A program made the position numbers and the translations under genes. Positions 18,700 through 27,377 of a DNA stretch of 64,000 nucleotides are shown here, piece after piece. Positions within the stretch are counted from its first letter, which is position 1. Each line of letters opens with the position of its first letter. The stretch is taken from the NCBI RefSeq assembly GCF_003854895.1, contig NZ_CP033966.1:4402001-4466000 (forward strand), given 5' to 3'. The notes under the pieces are model-generated. The model was not told the origin of the DNA and did no database searches. It saw nothing but the letters and a program-made list of their open reading frames with translations. The stretch comes from Pigmentiphaga sp. H8 (lineage in GTDB: Bacteria; Pseudomonadota; Gammaproteobacteria; Burkholderiales; Burkholderiaceae_B).

Positions 18700-18850
18700 T
18701 CTGCTCTCGTGCAAGGGTTGCGCCCACCGGGGAAGCGGGCGATGGCCACGCTGCGTTAACCCTGGGTTGACGAGGCTTGAAAAGACGTCGCTCGTCAGGC
18801 GGGAAGGCGCTCAATACACTCATCGTACCCTTCACCCCGGACTCCCTTCG

Positions 18851-19828
18851 ATGAAAACCTTACCCGCCATAAGCCTATGGGCCGCGCTGGCCGTCGCCTT
18901 TGTCCCGGCCGCCCACGCGCAGTCCGGCGCTTATCCCTCCCGGCCCGTCAAGATGGTGGTCGGGTGGTCTCCTGGCGGCGCCACCGATCTGCTGGCCCGC
19001 ATGGTCTCCACGGAACTGAGCCTGCAGCTCGGCCAGCAGGTGGTGGTGGACAACCGGCCCGGCGCCAACGGCACCATCGGCCACGCCCAGGTGGCGGCCG
19101 CCCCGGCCGACGGCTATACGCTGATCCTGGCCACCAACAGCACCTACGCCATCGCCGAGCACCTGTACAAATCGCTGCCCTACCGGAACGAACGCGACCT
19201 CGCCCCGGTCTCGCTGCTGGCCTCGAGCCCGCTCATCCTGGCGGTGCGTCCCACGCTGGAGGCATCCGGCGTGAAGGATCTGCTGGCGCTGGCCCGCAAG
19301 CAGCCCGGCCGCCTGAACGTCGCCTCGGGCGGCAACGGCTCGACCAGCCACCTGGCGGCGGAGCTGTTCATGAGCCTGACCGGCATTTCCATGACGCACG
19401 TGCCCTACAAGGGCGGCGGCCCGGCCAACAACGCGGTGGCCGCGGGAGAAGTCGACGCGGCCTTCCTGGACCTGGGCGTGGCCCTGCCCTTCGCCGCCGC
19501 CGGCCGCCTGAAGGCCATCGCCGTGACGGGCACGGCCCGCTCGCCCCTGCTGCCCGAGGTTCCCACCGTGGGCGAATCCGGCGTCCCCAGCTTCGAGTCG
19601 ACGACCAACTTCGCGCTGTTCGCGCCGACGGGCACGCCGCGCCCGATCATCGACCGCCTGCACCAGGCCGTGCACAAGGTGCTGTCGGGCAACGACCTGC
19701 GCGACAAGCTGCGCCGCCAGGGCGTCGAGATCGTCGACGGCTCGCCCGACGAGCTGCGCCGCGCCGCGGCCGCGGAAAGCGCCAAGTGGGCCCGCATCAT
19801 CCGCGAACGCCACATTTCCCTGGACTAG
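18851..19828 (+). CDS. Bug/TctC-family periplasmic solute receptor (module A)
   Basis: A 325-residue secreted receptor with a signal peptide ending AHA-Q at about residue 24. Bug hallmarks follow: YPSRPVKMVVGWSPGGATDLLAR, VVVDNRPGANGTIG, ADGYTL, the SGGNGSTSHLAAELF loop and the MTHVPYKGGGPA ligand-cap motif. Such receptors bind carboxylates or amides and feed TctAB permeases, none of which is encoded in this window. It is 1 bp upstream of the opine-dehydrogenase-like gene, so the two form an operon, with a LysR and an asparaginase next. Confidence 0.94.
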   Translation: MKTLPAISLWAALAVAFVPAAHAQSGAYPSRPVKMVVGWSPGGATDLLARMVSTELSLQLGQQVVVDNRPGANGTIGHAQVAAAPADGYTLILATNSTYAIAEHLYKSLPYRNERDLAPVSLLASSPLILAVRPTLEASGVKDLLALARKQPGRLNVASGGNGSTSHLAAELFMSLTGISMTHVPYKGGGPANNAVAAGEVDAAFLDLGVALPFAAAGRLKAIAVTGTARSPLLPEVPTVGESGVPSFESTTNFALFAPTGTPRPIIDRLHQAVHKVLSGNDLRDKLRRQGVEIVDGSPDELRRAAAAESAKWARIIRERHISLD

Positions 19829-19829
19829 G

Positions 19830-20936
19830 ATGGCATCGCATTCCCACCCCGCGCTCGACGTCGCAGTCGTCGGCGCCGGGCCCATCGGCTGCGCCACCGC
19901 GGCCTATCTGCTTCGTCACGGACACCGTCCCTTCCTGTGGTCCCCCACCGCCGCCCGGCTCGAGCGCCGCGGCGGCATGGCGCGCATCGCCTGCACCGGC
20001 GCCCTGGACGGCGACGTGGAGATCGAGCTGCTGGCCGCGCCGGAACGGCTGGCCGGGTTCGACACCGTAATCGTCTGCCTGCCGGGCAATGCCTATGCCG
20101 ACGTGCTGGGACGGCTGACGCCGGTGTGGCGCGACGGCCAGACCATCATCGTCAGCGGCGCGCTCAGCCTGGCGCCGCTCTGGCTGCGCGAGCGCGCGGC
20201 GCGGCGCGGCTGCGATCTGCACGCCGCGGGCTGGGCCACGACGCCCACGACCGCGCACTTCCTGCCCGACGGCCGGCTGCACGCCAATCCGCTGCGCCAT
20301 CGCATCGACATGGCCTCGACCGGAGCGGGCGACCGCATCCTGGCGCTCTGCGCCGCCCTGCTGGGTGACCGCTTCGTCGATGCCGGCGACCTGCTGGCGC
20401 CGACGCTGGCCAACATCAACCCCATCGCCCACGCCGCCGAGGTCATCCCCAACCTGACCCGCATGGACCGGGGCGAGGACTGGCCGCTGTTCGGCTGCTT
20501 CACGCCGGTGGTCGGCCGCCTGGCCGCGGGCCTGGACCGGGAACGCCTGGCCACCGCCGCGGCGCTGGGCTTCGCCCTGCCCACGCTGGCCGAGCACTAC
20601 AGCCGCTCCTACCATATCGAGGCCGGACCGCTGCACGAGATGGCCGCCGCCATCCAGGCGCGCGGCATGGGTCCCTCGGGCCCCGCCCGCCTGGACCACC
20701 GCTACGTGCTGGAAGACGCGCCCTTCGGCCTGGTGTTCCAGGAAGCGCTGGCGCGGGCGGCGGGCGTGGAGTCGCCGCTGCTGTCGGCCTGCATCGACAT
20801 CCTGGAGGCCGCCTATGCGCGCGATTTCCGGGCCGAGAACTTCCTGGTGGACGAACTGGGGCTGGCCTCGGGCGACGTCGCCGCGCTGCGCAGCCGCTGC
20901 GCCGCCTCGCGCAGCGCCGACACGCCGCCGCGATGA
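19830..20936 (+). CDS. Octopine/nopaline dehydrogenase-family protein
   Basis: A 368-residue NAD(P)-dependent dehydrogenase. The N-terminal Rossmann domain has VAVVGAGPIGCATAAYLLRHGH; the C-terminal half (about 190-340) resembles the NAD/NADP octopine/nopaline dehydrogenase domain, with the NINPIAHAAEVIPNLT segment carrying the catalytic-type His. Family enzymes make or oxidise N-(carboxyalkyl) amino acids. The last 124 bp overlap the 3' end of the convergent LysR gene. With the Bug receptor and asparaginase, a role in using an amino-acid conjugate or amide is plausible but unproven. Confidence 0.85.
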   Translation: MASHSHPALDVAVVGAGPIGCATAAYLLRHGHRPFLWSPTAARLERRGGMARIACTGALDGDVEIELLAAPERLAGFDTVIVCLPGNAYADVLGRLTPVWRDGQTIIVSGALSLAPLWLRERAARRGCDLHAAGWATTPTTAHFLPDGRLHANPLRHRIDMASTGAGDRILALCAALLGDRFVDAGDLLAPTLANINPIAHAAEVIPNLTRMDRGEDWPLFGCFTPVVGRLAAGLDRERLATAAALGFALPTLAEHYSRSYHIEAGPLHEMAAAIQARGMGPSGPARLDHRYVLEDAPFGLVFQEALARAAGVESPLLSACIDILEAAYARDFRAENFLVDELGLASGDVAALRSRCAASRSADTPPR

Positions 20937-21826
20937 GCGCCGCTGAAGCGATAGACCATCGCGATGGGGACCGGCGCGGGCAGGTCCTCCATGCCGATCT
21001 CCACCAGGGTCCCGCGCCGCAGGCGATCCTCGATCACGCAGCGCGCCGCCAGCGTCACGCCCAGCGACTGTTCGGCCAGTTGCAGATTGGTGATGGCATT
21101 GGTGGATTCGATCCGGGGCACGATGGGCGCCAGGTCGTGGTGCAGCATGACCTGCTCCACCATCATGCGGGCGTTGGTCGGCCGCGGCGGCAGTATCCAG
21201 GCCTCGTCGCGCAGCGACCGCCACGCGTGGCGCCGGCGGCGGTCAGCGGCCAGCGGATGCGCCGGCGCGCACACCACGGTCCATTCCTCGGTCCCTATCT
21301 GTTCGATCACGAAACCGTCGGGCCTCAGCCCGCCAAGCTCGGACGGCGTGTTCATCGTGACCAGCACGTCCAGGTCGCCGGCCTCCAGCTTCTGGCACAT
21401 GTCGGCCAGGCGGCCCTCGACGATGCGCACGGGCGGCAGGCCGCCGTGGGCCGCCAGGTCGCGCAGCAGCCGGGGCACCAGCGTCCAGGCGATGAAGGGC
21501 GGCGCGCCCAGCCGTATGCCCTGGTCGGCCGGCATGCCGTGCGCGGCCAGCTCGTCGGCCAACTGGGCCACCTCGCCCAGCAGCACCCGCGCGCGCTGGA
21601 CGATCAGGTCGCCGGCAGCGGTCGTGACCACGCCGCGCGGCAGGCGGTGGAAGATGGCCGTGCCGAACAGGGCTTCCACCTCGCGCAGGCCCTTGCTGAC
21701 CGCCGCGGTGCTCAGGTGCAGCCGCTGGCCCGCCGCCCGCATGTTGCCGGCATCGGCCAGGGTGCTGATGAGTTCGAGCTGGCGCATCCTGAGCGCGGCC
21801 AGCAAGCGGTGTGTCGCATCGTGCAT
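20813..21826 (-). CDS. LysR-family regulator (module A)
   Basis: A 337-residue LysR-type regulator: winged helix near the N-terminus (MRQLELISTLADAGNMRAAGQRLHLSTAAVSKGL is spread over residues 14-47) and a periplasmic-binding-like effector domain from about 105. The Ser-rich C-terminal tail of about 35 residues is encoded antisense to the end of the opine-dehydrogenase-like gene, a 124-bp convergent overlap that makes this protein longer than typical LysRs (about 300). It is divergent from the asparaginase gene with only 65 bp between starts, so it probably controls that gene and perhaps the Bug operon. Confidence 0.88.
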   Translation of the reverse strand: MHDATHRLLAALRMRQLELISTLADAGNMRAAGQRLHLSTAAVSKGLREVEALFGTAIFHRLPRGVVTTAAGDLIVQRARVLLGEVAQLADELAAHGMPADQGIRLGAPPFIAWTLVPRLLRDLAAHGGLPPVRIVEGRLADMCQKLEAGDLDVLVTMNTPSELGGLRPDGFVIEQIGTEEWTVVCAPAHPLAADRRRRHAWRSLRDEAWILPPRPTNARMMVEQVMLHHDLAPIVPRIESTNAITNLQLAEQSLGVTLAARCVIEDRLRRGTLVEIGMEDLPAPVPIAMVYRFSGAHRGGVSALREAAQRLRSAATSPEASPSSSTRKFSARKSRA

Positions 21827-21891
21827 ACGGATCGTCCTGACAGGCGGGCGCGGCTGCGCGCCCCCACGCGAGCATACTCCGCGGAGGCCGC

Positions 21892-22866
21892 ATGACGCGC
21901 CGGATACCCGCCGTGCGCATCCTGGCCACCGGCGGCACCATCGCCGGCGCCGCGCCATCGCCTCGCGATACCAGCGGCTACCGCGCCGGCGCCCTTCCGG
22001 TCGATGCGCTGCTGGCCGCCCTTCCCCCGCAGGACGACATTCGCCTGGACGCGCGGCAACTGGCCTCGCTGGACAGCAAGGATGCGCTGCCCGGTTTCTG
22101 GCAGATGCTGGCCCGCGAAGTCGGGCGGGCGCAGGCGGACCCGGATGTCGACGGCGTGGTGCTGACCCACGGCACCGACACCCTGGAGGAGACGGCCTGG
22201 TTCCTGCACCTGACGCTGGCCCTGGCCAAGCCGCTGGTCATTACGGGCGCCATGCGCCCCGCCACCGCGGCCTCCGCCGACGGCCCCATGAACCTGCTGC
22301 AGGCCGTGCAGGTGGCGGCCTGCCCGCAGGCAGCGCGGCATGGCGTAATGGCCGTCCTGAACGGCCAGATCCATCACGCCCGCCATCTGCGCAAGGCGCA
22401 CACGCATCGCGTGGACGCCTTCGACAGCGGGGAAGCCGGGCCCGCCGGTTTCATCCAGGACGGCCGCGTGGGCTGGTTCTGGCCGCCCCGCCGGCCCGCG
22501 GCGCGCTTCGCGCCGGATGCGCCGCTCGCGCCGGTGGACATCCTGTTCGACTATCCCGGCATTTCCACCTCGATGGTCGAAGCGGTCCTGCGCGGCGGTG
22601 CGCGCGGACTGGTCTGGGCCGGCTACGGCAACGGCTCGATCAGCGGCCGCATCGAACCGCTGCTGCGCGAGGCCGGCCGGCAGGGCCTGGCGATCGTGCG
22701 TGCCACCCGCTGCGGCGCCGGCCGGGTCGGGCTGCCCGGCGGCGGCTTCATCCAGGCCGCCGGCCTGGACCCCTACAAGGCGCGCATCACACTGATGCTG
22801 GCGCTGGGCGCCGGCACCCCGCCGGCGGCCGTGCAAACACTGTTCGACACTCTCTCCTACGAATGA
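21892..22866 (+). CDS. L-asparaginase family amidohydrolase
   Basis: A 324-residue asparaginase/glutaminase. Both Thr active-site blocks are present: ATGGTIAG at residues 12-19 and LTHGTDTLEETAWF near 87-100; the following MRPATAASADGPMNLLQA is also conserved. No signal peptide is seen, so it is probably cytoplasmic although the motifs are of the general type I/II fold. Family enzymes hydrolyse Asn, Gln or related amides. Its position in module A suggests the transported compound carries an amide. It is divergent from the LysR gene. Confidence 0.92.
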   Translation: MTRRIPAVRILATGGTIAGAAPSPRDTSGYRAGALPVDALLAALPPQDDIRLDARQLASLDSKDALPGFWQMLAREVGRAQADPDVDGVVLTHGTDTLEETAWFLHLTLALAKPLVITGAMRPATAASADGPMNLLQAVQVAACPQAARHGVMAVLNGQIHHARHLRKAHTHRVDAFDSGEAGPAGFIQDGRVGWFWPPRRPAARFAPDAPLAPVDILFDYPGISTSMVEAVLRGGARGLVWAGYGNGSISGRIEPLLREAGRQGLAIVRATRCGAGRVGLPGGGFIQAAGLDPYKARITLMLALGAGTPPAAVQTLFDTLSYE

Positions 22867-22935
22867 ACGATGCGGGCGGGGGCGCCCGGGGTTTTCCCCA
22901 GCGCCTCTTCGTTGAAAATGGCAACTTGCTACGGT

Positions 22936-22975
22936 ATAGTTGATAAAATCCATAGTTGATTTAGACAACAATCTG
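22936..22975. promoter_or_regulatory. Direct repeat and LysR-type dyad upstream of module B
   Basis: ATAGTTGAT occurs at 22936-22944 and again at 22952-22960, 16 bp apart, and the second copy continues into GTTG-N7-CAAC (22956-22970), a T-N11-A-like dyad. It lies in the AT-rich leader about 60-95 bp before the Bug gene at 23032. Operator use is inferred only from the repeats and position. Confidence 0.4.
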
Positions 22976-23031
22976 GCTTTTCCCCGGCAAGGACGGCAAG
23001 TCCCCCGGACAGCCGCCATCGAGGAGACAGC

Positions 23032-24015
23032 ATGAAGACCCGTTTCGCCCTTCAATTGGGAGCCGTCGCGGCTGCCGTGGCGACAACGCTGCCCGCGTGG
23101 GCGCAAAGCGAATCCGCGGCCAACTACCCCTCGCGGCCGATCCGCATCATCGTTCCCTACACGCCCGGCGCGATCAATGACGTGCTGGCGCGCCGCGTCG
23201 CGCAGCAACTGTCCGAAGCGCTCAAGCAATCGGTCGTCGTCGAGAACAAGCCCGGCGGCGGCACCGTCATCGGCACCGAGTACGTCGCGCGCGCCGAACC
23301 CGACGGCTACACCCTGCTGCAAACGGCGGCTTCCCATTCGATCAATCCCAGCCTGGTCGCCAAGCTGCCCTACGATTCGATCAAGAGCTTCAGCTTCATC
23401 ACCCTGGTGGGAACCTCGCCCTACGTGATGACCGCCACACCCAGCCTGCCCGCCAACACGGTCCCCGAACTGATCGCGCTGGCCAAGTCGCAGCCGGGCA
23501 AGATCTCGTACGCATCGACCGGCAACGGCGGCAGCGCCCACCTGATGGGCGAACTGCTCAAGGACATGGCCCACGTCGACCTGATGCACATCCCCTACAA
23601 GGGCCTGGCACAGGGCCTGAACGACGTCGCCAGCGGACAGGTGCAATTGACGTTCAGCACCTACACGGGGGCGATGGCCTACCTGCAACCCGGCCGCGTG
23701 AAGGCGATCGCCGTCACCGGCAAGGAACGCATGTCGGTACTGCCCAACGTGCCCACCATCGCCGAAACCCTGCCCGGCTACGATGCCTCGGGCTGGTGGG
23801 GCTATGTCGCGCCAGCCGGCACGCCCAAGCCCATCGTCGACAAGCTGAACCGCGAATTGAACAAGATCGTGCAATCGCCCGAGTTCAAAGAGCACTTCAA
23901 ATCCCAGGGCGTCGAGATGCTGGGTACCACGCCGGAGGAATTCCGGACCCACGTCGAGCGCGAGATGGAGACCTGGCGCAAGCTGATCAAGAAAGCCAAC
24001 ATCACGATGGGCTGA
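23032..24015 (+). CDS. Bug/TctC-family periplasmic solute receptor (module B)
   Basis: A 327-residue receptor with a signal peptide ending AWA-Q near residue 25. Bug motifs: YPSRPIRIIVPYTPG, VVVENKPGGGTVIG, PDGYTLLQ, STGNGGSAHLMGEL and LMHIPYKGLAQGLNDV. The usual GG of the first loop is AI (PGAIND), a possible specificity difference. GAGGAGA precedes the start. Nine bases separate its stop from the enolase-superfamily gene, implying cotranscription and delivery of that enzyme's substrate. Confidence 0.94.
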   Translation: MKTRFALQLGAVAAAVATTLPAWAQSESAANYPSRPIRIIVPYTPGAINDVLARRVAQQLSEALKQSVVVENKPGGGTVIGTEYVARAEPDGYTLLQTAASHSINPSLVAKLPYDSIKSFSFITLVGTSPYVMTATPSLPANTVPELIALAKSQPGKISYASTGNGGSAHLMGELLKDMAHVDLMHIPYKGLAQGLNDVASGQVQLTFSTYTGAMAYLQPGRVKAIAVTGKERMSVLPNVPTIAETLPGYDASGWWGYVAPAGTPKPIVDKLNRELNKIVQSPEFKEHFKSQGVEMLGTTPEEFRTHVEREMETWRKLIKKANITMG

Positions 24016-24024
24016 CCTTCCGCC

Positions 24025-25131
24025 ATGAAGATCGCCCGCTGGTCGCTGGATTTCTATCGCCTGGCCTACCGCCGCCAGGTGGTCTGGGCCAACGCGGTCG
24101 AAGACGCGGGCATCTACGCCCTGCTGCGCATCGAATCGGACGAGGGCCTGGCCGGGATGGCCGAAGGCACGGTCAAGGCGACCTGGTCCGGCGTCTCGCC
24201 GGCCTCGCTGGCCGCGGCTTTCCGGGATCTGGTGATGCCGGCGGCGGTTGGGCTGGACGTCTCCGATCCGGCCACGCTGCGCCAGGCGCTGGCTCCCCTT
24301 CCGGAAAACCGCCTGGCCAAGGGCATGCTGGAAACCGCCTGCTGGATGCTGCGCGCCGCCCGCGCCCGGCAGCCGCTGTGGCAACTCTGGGGCGGCACGC
24401 CCGAGGTCGAGGTGACCTGGACCGTGACCCGCCAGCCCCCGGAAGTCATGGCGCGCGAGGCCGCCGGCGCGGCCGAGCGCCATGGCATACGCGCGTTCAA
24501 GATCAAGGGCGGACAAGGCATGGACGTCGACCAGCGGGCGCTGCGCGCCATACGCCGGGCGGTGGGCGACGGCGCGGTCTTCAACGTGGACGCCAACTCG
24601 GCCTATGCGCCGGACGAGGCCGCGGCCTACCTGCGCCTGCTCGAGGACGAAGGGGTCGAGACCGCGGAAGACCCCTGCCCGCTGCGCCCGGATACCCACT
24701 TCGAGGCCTTGCAGCGCGGCACCCCCCTGCCCATCCTGGTGGACAGCCCCTGCGCCACGGCCGCCGATGCGGCGCTGTTCCTGGAACGGGGCGCGCGCTC
24801 GCTCAGCGCCAAGCCCGGGCGCATAGGCATGACAGAAACACTGGCCATCGGCAAACTCGCACATGACTACGGCGCCCGGATCGCCACCGGCATCTATGCG
24901 GAAAGCGCGCTGGGCACCCTGATCAACCTGCAGCAGGCCGCGGCCGTACCTGCCGCCGACAGCGCCTTCGCCGCGGAGCAGACCTTCTTCCTGACGTTGG
25001 CCGAGCAGATCGTGCCCGCCGAGCCGCTCATCCGGCGCGGCCGCGTGGCACTGCCGTCCTCGCCTTGCCTGGACGACTGGATAGACCGCGAGCGGCTGGA
25101 GCGGCATCGCTTGCCCGTGTCTGTTTCCTGA
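24025..25131 (+). CDS. Enolase-superfamily enzyme, muconate-cycloisomerase subgroup
   Basis: A 368-residue enolase-superfamily protein. Barrel motifs show the subgroup: FKIKGG (the KxK acid/base pair), NVDAN, AEDPC and LVDSP (three metal carboxylates) and SAKPGR (the second catalytic Lys). The combination of KxK and a late Lys is that of the muconate-lactonizing/dipeptide-epimerase subgroup, which includes cycloisomerases, racemases and o-succinylbenzoate synthase. The true reaction cannot be read from sequence. It follows the Bug gene by 9 bp, and its last 104 bp overlap the convergent LysR gene. Confidence 0.9.
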   Translation: MKIARWSLDFYRLAYRRQVVWANAVEDAGIYALLRIESDEGLAGMAEGTVKATWSGVSPASLAAAFRDLVMPAAVGLDVSDPATLRQALAPLPENRLAKGMLETACWMLRAARARQPLWQLWGGTPEVEVTWTVTRQPPEVMAREAAGAAERHGIRAFKIKGGQGMDVDQRALRAIRRAVGDGAVFNVDANSAYAPDEAAAYLRLLEDEGVETAEDPCPLRPDTHFEALQRGTPLPILVDSPCATAADAALFLERGARSLSAKPGRIGMTETLAIGKLAHDYGARIATGIYAESALGTLINLQQAAAVPAADSAFAAEQTFFLTLAEQIVPAEPLIRRGRVALPSSPCLDDWIDRERLERHRLPVSVS

Positions 25132-26017
25132 GGGATTCGGTCTGCGCCTGCAGCCAGGCGCGAAAAATCGCCAGGGCCGGGTCGCCGGCATTTTCCACCG
25201 GATAGGCGAAGTAATAAGAGCCTTCGCTGCGCACCGCCAGATCCGACAACACCCTGAGCTTGCCCGACCGCAGCTGGTCGCCGATCAGGAAACGCGGCAG
25301 CAGCGCCACGCCCAGGCCCGCGCAGGCGGCGCTGATCAGCATGGACTGGATCTCGAAACGCGGTCCGCGCATGACGTTGACGTCGGCCAGCCCCGCCGCC
25401 GCGCACCATTGGCGCCAGGCCTCGGGGCGAGTCATCAGGTGCAGCAGCCGGCAGCCCACGATGTCGCGCGGACCGAGCGAGGCGGCACCGCGCAGCAAGG
25501 CCGGGCTGCCCACCGGCAGCAGCACCTCGTCGAACAGGTGGTCGACGCCGGCGCCGGGCCAGTCGGGCGCGCCGAAATACAGGGCACCGTCCAGCGCGCT
25601 TTCGCTGAAGAAGAAGCGCGTGCTGCGCGCGCTGACGTGCACGGTGGCACCGGGCTGGCCATCGTAGAACGAGGCCAGCCTGGGCACCAGCCACTGCGAC
25701 CCGACGGTGGGCAACGCGGCGATCTCGAGCACCACGCCGCCGCCTTCATGTCCCATGACTTCCTGCGTGTCGCGTTCGATGCGTTCTATGGTCTGCATCA
25801 CCCGCTCGCCATACATGGCGCCCGCGCGCGTCAAGGAAATGCGCTTCTTGATGCGATGGAACAGCCGCACGCCCAGTTGTTCTTCCAGCAGCGAGATCTG
25901 CCGCGACACGGCGCTTTCGGTCAGCGCCAGCTCGGCCGCCGCGCGGGTGATGCTGAGGTGGCGGGCGGCCGCCTCGAAGGCGGTCAACGCACCGATGCTG
26001 GGCAGCCTGCGTCGCAT
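25028..26017 (-). CDS. LysR-family regulator, GcvA-like (module B/C boundary)
   Basis: A 329-residue LysR regulator of the GcvA type: LPSIGALTAFEAAARHLSIT opens the winged helix, AAELALTESAVSRQISLLE is the recognition helix, and LFHRIKKRISLTRAG ends the domain. The C-terminal tail (about 35 residues, Arg/Ala/Pro rich) is read antisense to the end of the enolase-superfamily gene, a 104-bp convergent overlap. The start at 26017 gives the canonical MRRRLPS opening. It is divergent from the flavin monooxygenase gene across 102 bp and is the likely regulator of module C, possibly also of B. Confidence 0.9.
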   Translation of the reverse strand: MRRRLPSIGALTAFEAAARHLSITRAAAELALTESAVSRQISLLEEQLGVRLFHRIKKRISLTRAGAMYGERVMQTIERIERDTQEVMGHEGGGVVLEIAALPTVGSQWLVPRLASFYDGQPGATVHVSARSTRFFFSESALDGALYFGAPDWPGAGVDHLFDEVLLPVGSPALLRGAASLGPRDIVGCRLLHLMTRPEAWRQWCAAAGLADVNVMRGPRFEIQSMLISAACAGLGVALLPRFLIGDQLRSGKLRVLSDLAVRSEGSYYFAYPVENAGDPALAIFRAWLQAQTESLRKQTRASDAAPAARGLSSRPGKARTAVPRGRAG

Positions 26018-26119
26018 TGGATCATTCCAAAAACTCAAGATGTGTCCAGAATAAATCGTTTGTCGGGCCTCGGACAAGACTCCTAGGATGTCTCCCGTTC
26101 CTCCACATTCCTGCAAGCC

Positions 26120-27328
26120 ATGACCGCAAACAACGAACGAGTCCTGATCGCCGGCGCCGGCCCGGTGGGCCTGGTGGCCGCCAACGTGCTGGCGGATGCC
26201 GGCATACCCGTGACGGTGTTCGAGGCCGAGGCCAGCCTGCCCCAGACCTTGCGCGCCTCCACCTTCCAGCCGTCGACGCTGGACCTGCTTGCCCGCCTCG
26301 ATATTTCGAAATTACTCATCAACATGGGCCTGGTGGCCCCGCGCATGCAATACCGCGATCGCCAGGGCTGGGTGGCCGAGTTCAACTTCGGCGCCATCGG
26401 CGGCGAGACCGCGCACCCCTACCGCCTCCAGTGCGAGCAGTTCAAGCTGAACGGCCTCCTGGTCGACCGCCTGGCGCGCATTCCGCATGCCGAGGTCCGC
26501 TTCGACGCGCGCGTGACGAACGCGCAGCAGGACGCGGACGGCGTGACGCTTACCGTCCAGCGCGCGGACGGCGCCGAGACGACGGAACGCGGCACCTGGC
26601 TGATCGGCGCCGACGGCGGCCGCAGCGCGGTGCGCGACCTGGTGGGCGTGGTGCTGGAAGGCTTCACCTGGACTGAACGCTTCCTGGTCGCCAGCACCCC
26701 CTTCGACTTCGCCGACGTCATTCCCGGCCTGGCCGAAGTCAGCTACTTCGCGGACCCCGAGCAGTGGTTCTTCCTGCTGCGCGTGCCCGGCCTGTGGCGC
26801 GTGATGCTGCCGGTGGGCGCCGACGAAACCGACGCCGACATCCTGTCCGACGCCAGCATCCAGCGGCGCCTGCAATGCGTGCACCCGAACCCGGCCGGCT
26901 ACACCATCGAGCACCGCACCATCTATTCCGTGCACCAGCGCGTGGCGCCGCGCTACCGTGTGGGCCGGGCTTTTCTGGCCGGCGATGCGGCCCACCTGAA
27001 CAATCCGCTGGGCGGCATGGGCATGAACGGTGGCATACATGATGCTTTCAACCTGGCCGACAAGCTCGCCCGCGTGTGCCTGGGGCAGGCCGACGACGCA
27101 CTGCTGGACCGGTACGAGGCGGAACGCCGGCCCGTCGCGCTCGACTACGTGAACAAGATCACCATCGCCAACAAGAACAACCTGGAGACGCGGGACGAAG
27201 CGCGGCAGAAGACCTGGCGCGAAGAGATGACCCGCACGGCCGGCGACGGGCAACTGGCCAGGGAGTACCTGTTGAAGGTGTCCATGATCAGCAGCCTGCG
27301 GCGGCCGGAGATGCACCAGGGAGCCTGA
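26120..27328 (+). CDS. FAD-dependent aromatic-type monooxygenase (module C)
   Basis: A 402-residue class A flavoprotein monooxygenase. It has the Rossmann GAGPVGLVAANVL at about 10-22, the DG motif WLIGADGGRSAVRDL near 165-180 and the GD motif GRAFLAGDAAHLNNPLGGMGMN near 286-306. Relatives hydroxylate phenolic or heteroaromatic acids using NAD(P)H and O2. It heads a run of five forward genes (monooxygenase, Bug, DUF2848, cupin, amidase) with gaps of 13-68 bp, so it probably starts degradation of the compound bound by the Bug receptor. Confidence 0.93.
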   Translation: MTANNERVLIAGAGPVGLVAANVLADAGIPVTVFEAEASLPQTLRASTFQPSTLDLLARLDISKLLINMGLVAPRMQYRDRQGWVAEFNFGAIGGETAHPYRLQCEQFKLNGLLVDRLARIPHAEVRFDARVTNAQQDADGVTLTVQRADGAETTERGTWLIGADGGRSAVRDLVGVVLEGFTWTERFLVASTPFDFADVIPGLAEVSYFADPEQWFFLLRVPGLWRVMLPVGADETDADILSDASIQRRLQCVHPNPAGYTIEHRTIYSVHQRVAPRYRVGRAFLAGDAAHLNNPLGGMGMNGGIHDAFNLADKLARVCLGQADDALLDRYEAERRPVALDYVNKITIANKNNLETRDEARQKTWREEMTRTAGDGQLAREYLLKVSMISSLRRPEMHQGA

Positions 27329-27377
27329 CCCGCCGTATGCGCTCCCCTTCCCACCAATCCTCCATCGGGAGTTCAGC

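Noticed and set aside
21712..25191. 1159-codon reverse-strand open frame across modules A and B
   Set aside because: Antisense to asparaginase, Bug and enolase-superfamily genes with strong family motifs; composition is that of a shadow frame.
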